From Acetofilamentum sp. (lineage in GTDB: Bacteria > Bacteroidota > Bacteroidia > Bacteroidales > JAFGUD01), in assembly GCA_020722645.1 (NCBI GenBank), contig DYKL01000005.1, positions 1-32,151 on the forward strand: a stretch of DNA of 32,151 nt. The letters are read 5' to 3'. A program made the position numbers and the translations under genes. Every line of letters begins with the position of its first letter. Within the stretch, counting starts at the first letter, position 1. Of this stretch, positions 27,538 through 32,151 are shown in pieces. The notes beneath the pieces are model-generated. The model worked only from the letters and a program-made list of their open reading frames with translations, made no database searches and was not told where the DNA came from.

Positions 27538-28329
27538 ATGAAGCAGTATATAGATATTCTACAAGATATTCTCGATAACGGAGTAAAAAAAGAAGACAGA
27601 ACAGGAACCGGTACTTTAAGCGTTTTCGGTCGTCAGATGCGTTTTAATTTACAAGATGGTTTTCCTTTGGTTACAACTAAAAAACTTCATTTAAAATCAA
27701 TTATTTATGAACTTTTGTGGTTCATAAAAGGTGAAACTAATATAAAATTCCTTACAGACAATGGAGTAAAAATTTGGAATCCATGGGCAGATGAAAATGG
27801 AAATCTTGGCAGAATCTACGGTTATCAGTGGCGTTCGTGGACTGCCGAAAACAGAAATATAGACCAGTTGACAGAAGTAATTAATAGTCTTAAAAACAAC
27901 CCAAATTCTCGCAGACATATCGTAAGTGCATGGAATGTCGGCGATATAGATAAAATGGCTCTTCCTCCTTGCCATGTACTTTTTCAGTTTTATGTTGCCA
28001 ATGGAAAATTATCTTGCCAGCTTTATCAGCGAAGTGCAGATATGTTTATCGGTGTGCCGTTCAATATTGCTTCTTATGCTCTCTTAACAATGATGATAGC
28101 ACAAGTTACCGGATACGAGCTTGGAGATTTTGTTCATACTTTCGGAGATGCCCATATTTATTCAAATCATATTGAACAAGTTAAAGAACAGATTTCAAGA
28201 AAGCCAAAAAAATTGCCTATTCTCAAAATTAACAAAAAAATTAAAAGTATTTTTGATTTTAAATACGAAGACTTTGAAATCATTGGCTATGAAGCACATC
28301 CTCATATAAAAGCAGATGTGGCGGTTTAA
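27538..28329 (+). CDS. thyA: Thymidylate synthase
   Basis: [96 protein letters not shown]. Confidence 0.98.
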   Translation: MKQYIDILQDILDNGVKKEDRTGTGTLSVFGRQMRFNLQDGFPLVTTKKLHLKSIIYELLWFIKGETNIKFLTDNGVKIWNPWADENGNLGRIYGYQWRSWTAENRNIDQLTEVINSLKNNPNSRRHIVSAWNVGDIDKMALPPCHVLFQFYVANGKLSCQLYQRSADMFIGVPFNIASYALLTMMIAQVTGYELGDFVHTFGDAHIYSNHIEQVKEQISRKPKKLPILKINKKIKSIFDFKYEDFEIIGYEAHPHIKADVAV

Positions 28330-28925
28330 ATATCTTCGTAATCGTCGAAACCTCTAAAAATTTCTTCTAAGTCAATATATAAATCATCAAATATATTGAC
28401 TTTTATTTTTCCTGTTTCTGCATACATTCCAACTAATTTGTACTTTTCATTTTCAAGTACAAAAACAGAAATTGATTTTTCATTAGGATAAACAATCCAG
28501 TATTCTTTTACTCCATGTTTTTGATACAATTGAAATTTATCTTCTATGTCTCGCTTAGAATCCAAAGAAACAATTTCTACAATTAAATCAGGCGCCCCCA
28601 GACATCCTCTTTTATCAACTTTTAACAAATCGCAAATAACAGAAATATCAGGTTGAACAACAGTATATATTTTATCATCGGAAGTTTCTATATTGTCAGG
28701 TAATCTAACATCAAAAGGAGCATGAAAAACCTTACATTGTTTCTTTTTCAAATAATTTTTAAAAAAAGTAAATAATTCGCCGGAAACCTCCTGATGAAAT
28801 GATGAAGGAGCAGGAGTCATTAATTTAGCTATTCCATCAAATAACTCTCTTCTTTTGTCATCTACCCAAGTTAAATAATCTGCAAAAGAATATTTTTTAT
28901 TTGCATCTAAACTTAACTCTTTCAT
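28326..28925 (-). CDS. Uma2 family (DUF820) PD-(D/E)XK endonuclease-like protein
   Basis: [87 protein letters not shown]. Confidence 0.92.
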   Translation of the reverse strand: MKELSLDANKKYSFADYLTWVDDKRRELFDGIAKLMTPAPSSFHQEVSGELFTFFKNYLKKKQCKVFHAPFDVRLPDNIETSDDKIYTVVQPDISVICDLLKVDKRGCLGAPDLIVEIVSLDSKRDIEDKFQLYQKHGVKEYWIVYPNEKSISVFVLENEKYKLVGMYAETGKIKVNIFDDLYIDLEEIFRGFDDYEDI

Positions 28926-28982
28926 TAAAATTGATATTTTTTACAAATATACAAATTTTCAAAAATATTTATAAATATTTTG

Positions 28983-28990
28983 TATTTTTG
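28983..28990 (+). promoter_or_regulatory. Bacteroidota-type -7 box upstream of leuS
   Basis: TATTTTTG fits TAnnTTTG; 62 nt before the leuS ATG. Confidence 0.5.
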
Positions 28991-29008
28991 CGAACCTAAA
29001 TAAACAGC

Positions 29009-29038
29009 TAATGTACAGACATTGCAAGCAATGTCTCT
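29009..29038. repeat. 30-bp palindromic REP-like element, copy B
   Basis: TAATGTACAGACATTGCAAGCAATGTCTCT; perfect GACATTGC-AA-GCAATGTC stem; 27/30 identical to 9207-9236. Confidence 0.87.
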
Positions 29039-29052
29039 TAATATAACTAAAA

Positions 29053-31818
29053 ATGGAATACAATTTTAACGAAATTGAAAAAAAATGGCAAAAATTTTGG
29101 GCAGATAACAAAATTTTCGAAGTCAGTAATAAGTCAGATAAACCGAAGTTCTACATTTTGGATATGTTCCCCTACCCTTCGGGAGCCGGCTTGCACGTAG
29201 GACATCCGCTCGGTTACATTACTTCTGACATCTACGCAAGATACAAAAGACAAAAAGGTTTTAATGTACTTCATCCTATGGGTTACGATGCTTTTGGTTT
29301 ACCTGCCGAACAATATGCTATTCAAACCGGACAACATCCCGCAAAAACGACAAAACAAAATATTGCAAGATACAGAGAACAACTTAAAAAAATCGGTTTT
29401 TGCTATGATTGGTCTCGCGAAGTAACTACTTCTGACCCAAAATATTACAAATGGACACAATGGATTTTCCTTCAATTATATAAACATTGGTTTAATAACA
29501 AAACACAAAAAGCTGAATCAATTGATTCTTTGATAAATCATTTTGAAAAATTCGGAACTCAAAATTTAGATGCATCTTGTACAAAAGAAATGAAATTTTC
29601 AGCTATTGAATGGAAAAACAAATCAGAAGAAGAAAAACAAAACATTCTTTTAAATTATCGTCTGGCATACAGAGCAAAAACAATGGTGAACTGGTGTCCT
29701 GATTTAGGAACTGTTTTAGCAAACGATGAAGTCAGAGAAGGTGTTTCTGTGCGTGGTGGTTTTCCTGTTTATCAAAAAGAAATGGATCAATGGTTACTTA
29801 GAGTTACTGCATATTCCGAAAGATTATTAAACGGTCTTGATGAGCTTGAATGGTCTGATTCTTTAAAAGACATTCAAAAAAACTGGATTGGAAAAAGTTA
29901 CGGAGTAGAAGTATATTTCCAAATTGCAGATTCAAAAGATAAAATTTTAGTTTACACAACTCGTCCCGATACAATTTACGGAGCAACTTTTATGGTTCTT
30001 GCACCGGAAAGCGAACTTACACAAAGACTAACAACTGTTGAACAAAGAAAAGATGTTGAAAAATATTTAGAAAAAGTAAGTAAACGTACTGAACGTGAAC
30101 GTATTGCAGACACAAAATCTATAACAGGCGTTTTCACAGGAAGTTATGCAATCAATCCTTTTACAGAAGAAAAAATTCCTATCTGGACAAGTGATTATGT
30201 TTTAGCCGGTTATGGAACGGGAGCTATTATGGCTGTTCCGGCTCACGATAGTCGTGATTATGCGTTTGCTAAACATTTCGGTCTAAAAATTATTCAGGTT
30301 GTCGAAGATGCTGACATTACCGCTGAATCTTATGATGATAAAACAGGAAAAATGATTAATTCAGGAATTATCAACGGTTTAGAAGTTGCTGACGCAATCA
30401 AAAAAATTACCGAAGAAATCGAAAAAAGGAATTTAGGTAAAAGCAAAGTTAACTTTCGTTTGCGTGATGCAATTTTTAGCCGTCAGAGATATTGGGGAGA
30501 ACCATTTCCGATTTATTTCAAAAATGACACGCCTTATCCGCTTGATGAAAAAGATTTGCCGCTTCTTTTACCTGAAATTGCTACTTTTACGCCTACCGAA
30601 ACAGGCGAACCACCTTTGGCAAGAGCCGAAAACTGGCATACCAAAGAAGGTTATAATTATGAATTAAGCACAATGCCCGGATTTGCAGGTTCATCGGCAT
30701 ATTACATCCGCTATATGGATCCAAATAACAACATCCAATTTGTTGATAAACAGGCTGTTGGATATTGGAGAAATGTTGATTTTTATATCGGAGGTATTGA
30801 ACACGCTGTCGGACATTTGATTTATTCTCGTTTTTGGAATAAATTTTTGAAAGATTTGGACATAGTTGTTGAAGAAGAACCTTTCAAAAAACTTGTTAAT
30901 CAGGGAATGATTCAGGGACGCTCAAATTTTGTGTATAGAATAAAAGACTCAAACAAATTCGTTTCAAACGGATTAAAAAATGATTACGAAGTAACTCCTA
31001 TTCACGTTGACGTAAATATTGTTCACAATGATATTCTTGACATTGAAGCATTTAAAAATTACAGCCCAGATTTCAAAAATGCAGAATTTATTCTTGAAGA
31101 CGGAAAATATATTTGCGGCTGGGAAATTGAAAAAATGTCAAAATCTAAATATAATGTCGTAAATCCTGATGATATTGTAGAACAACATGGTGCTGATACT
31201 CTAAGACTTTATGAAATGTTTCTGGGTCCTATTGAAATGTCTAAACCTTGGAATACACAAGGAATTGAAGGTGTTCACAGATTTTTAAGAAAATTCTGGC
31301 GTTTATTTTTTGATAATAACAAAAATTTCAGCATTTCAGAAGAAGAACCATCAAAAGATGAATTAAAAATTCTACATAGAACAATTAAAAAAATTACAGA
31401 AGATATAGAAAAACTTTCTTACAATACATCTGTAAGCGAAATGATGATTTGTGTAAATGACTTATCATCAATAAACTGCAACAAACGTTCTATTTTAGAA
31501 CCATTAACAATTTTGCTTTCTCCATTTGCACCTCACATTGCAGAAGAACTGTGGCAAAAACTCGGACATAAAACAAGTATTGCAGATGCAGAATTTCCTG
31601 TTCACAACGAAGCGTATTTGGTAGAAAACAGCATTGATTATCCTGTTGCAATAAACGGTAAAACAAGGTTTAACATTCAATTACCGACAGATTTTTCAAA
31701 TCAGCAAATTGAAGAAGCAGTCAGAAATTCCGACAAATTACCAAAATACATCGAAGGAAAACAAATAATTAAAATGATTATTGTGCCTAAAAGGATGATA
31801 AATGTGGTAGTGAAGTAA
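29053..31818 (+). CDS. leuS: Leucyl-tRNA synthetase
   Basis: [93 protein letters not shown]. Confidence 0.98.
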   Translation: MEYNFNEIEKKWQKFWADNKIFEVSNKSDKPKFYILDMFPYPSGAGLHVGHPLGYITSDIYARYKRQKGFNVLHPMGYDAFGLPAEQYAIQTGQHPAKTTKQNIARYREQLKKIGFCYDWSREVTTSDPKYYKWTQWIFLQLYKHWFNNKTQKAESIDSLINHFEKFGTQNLDASCTKEMKFSAIEWKNKSEEEKQNILLNYRLAYRAKTMVNWCPDLGTVLANDEVREGVSVRGGFPVYQKEMDQWLLRVTAYSERLLNGLDELEWSDSLKDIQKNWIGKSYGVEVYFQIADSKDKILVYTTRPDTIYGATFMVLAPESELTQRLTTVEQRKDVEKYLEKVSKRTERERIADTKSITGVFTGSYAINPFTEEKIPIWTSDYVLAGYGTGAIMAVPAHDSRDYAFAKHFGLKIIQVVEDADITAESYDDKTGKMINSGIINGLEVADAIKKITEEIEKRNLGKSKVNFRLRDAIFSRQRYWGEPFPIYFKNDTPYPLDEKDLPLLLPEIATFTPTETGEPPLARAENWHTKEGYNYELSTMPGFAGSSAYYIRYMDPNNNIQFVDKQAVGYWRNVDFYIGGIEHAVGHLIYSRFWNKFLKDLDIVVEEEPFKKLVNQGMIQGRSNFVYRIKDSNKFVSNGLKNDYEVTPIHVDVNIVHNDILDIEAFKNYSPDFKNAEFILEDGKYICGWEIEKMSKSKYNVVNPDDIVEQHGADTLRLYEMFLGPIEMSKPWNTQGIEGVHRFLRKFWRLFFDNNKNFSISEEEPSKDELKILHRTIKKITEDIEKLSYNTSVSEMMICVNDLSSINCNKRSILEPLTILLSPFAPHIAEELWQKLGHKTSIADAEFPVHNEAYLVENSIDYPVAINGKTRFNIQLPTDFSNQQIEEAVRNSDKLPKYIEGKQIIKMIIVPKRMINVVVK

Positions 31819-31876
31819 TTTTGGTAATGCAAATTTATTTGCTTCGATTAAGCAACTTCAGTTGCGAAAAAAACTA

Positions 31877-31917
31877 AACACCGCAGGTATTTGAAACCTG
31901 CGGTGTTATTTTTTTTC
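31877..31917. terminator. Strong, probably bidirectional terminator between leuS and the convergent Rpn-like gene
   Basis: Stem AACACCGCAGGT-atttgaa-ACCTGCGGTGTT followed by attttttttcccc. Confidence 0.9.
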
Positions 31918-31954
31918 CCCAAAAGGTTATAGTCTCTTTACAAATTGTTGTTTA

Positions 31955-32151
31955 TTATAATTTTTCAATTTCTTTTTTCGATAAACCGGTTTTTTCTATA
32001 ATTTGTTCTATTGGTATATTTAAGTTTTTTAACATTTTTGCTAAATCAATAATTTTTTGTTGGGCTTCTTCTTTTTGCTGACGTTCTTTTTCTTCTCGTC
32101 TTTGGGCTTCTTCTTTTTGTTTGCGTTCTTCTTCTTTTTGCTGACGTTCTT
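31955..32151 (-). CDS. C-terminal end of an Rpn-family recombination-promoting nuclease/putative transposase-like protein (runs off the window)
   Basis: Minus strand reads ...ERQQKEEERKQKEEAQRREEKERQQKEEAQQKIIDLAKMLKNLNIPIEQIIEKTGLSKKEIEKL**; missing from the supplied ORF track because it has no start in the window. Confidence 0.65.
   Translation of the reverse strand, partial: ERQQKEEERKQKEEAQRREEKERQQKEEAQQKIIDLAKMLKNLNIPIEQIIEKTGLSKKEIEKL

Noticed and set aside
26661-28329. deoC-thyA adjacency as a dedicated deoxynucleotide system
   Set aside because: Functionally suggestive, but both are ordinary housekeeping genes and adjacency alone is weak evidence.
30464-30667. 67-aa ORF within leuS
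   Set aside because: Out-of-frame product of the leuS sequence, no protein-like features.

Overview
AT-rich (Bacteroidota-like) chromosomal window. From left to right it contains: a degraded, frameshifted SleB-like ORF with a perfect 81-bp tandem duplication; repeat- and palindrome-rich intergenic DNA; a TetR/TolC/MFP/RND efflux operon; a DEDDh exonuclease, ruvX, a thiamine-binding-family gene and radA; tRNA-Arg(TCG); a MITE-like element; a six-gene membrane complex resembling group 4 [NiFe]-hydrogenase / complex I; a minus-strand operon with a 1914-aa secreted modular protein, a small orphan and a methyltransferase; then asd, deoC, thyA, a Uma2-family gene, leuS and the 3' end of an Rpn-like nuclease gene. 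The most interesting locus is the Hyf/Ehr-like operon (about 11.5-18.8 kb). By motif reading, the large subunit lacks all four [NiFe] cysteines. The NuoB-like subunit has also lost all four N2-type [4Fe-4S] ligands (C to D, A, D and N), while its ferredoxin domain keeps one possible [4Fe-4S] site. This suggests a non-hydrogenase ion-pumping or sensing complex with an interrupted electron path. A second notable signal is a 30-bp palindromic repeat found twice, about 20 kb apart, each time with exactly the same spacing to a downstream start codon (a thiamine-binding-family gene and leuS). All homology calls come from reading motifs; no database search was run.
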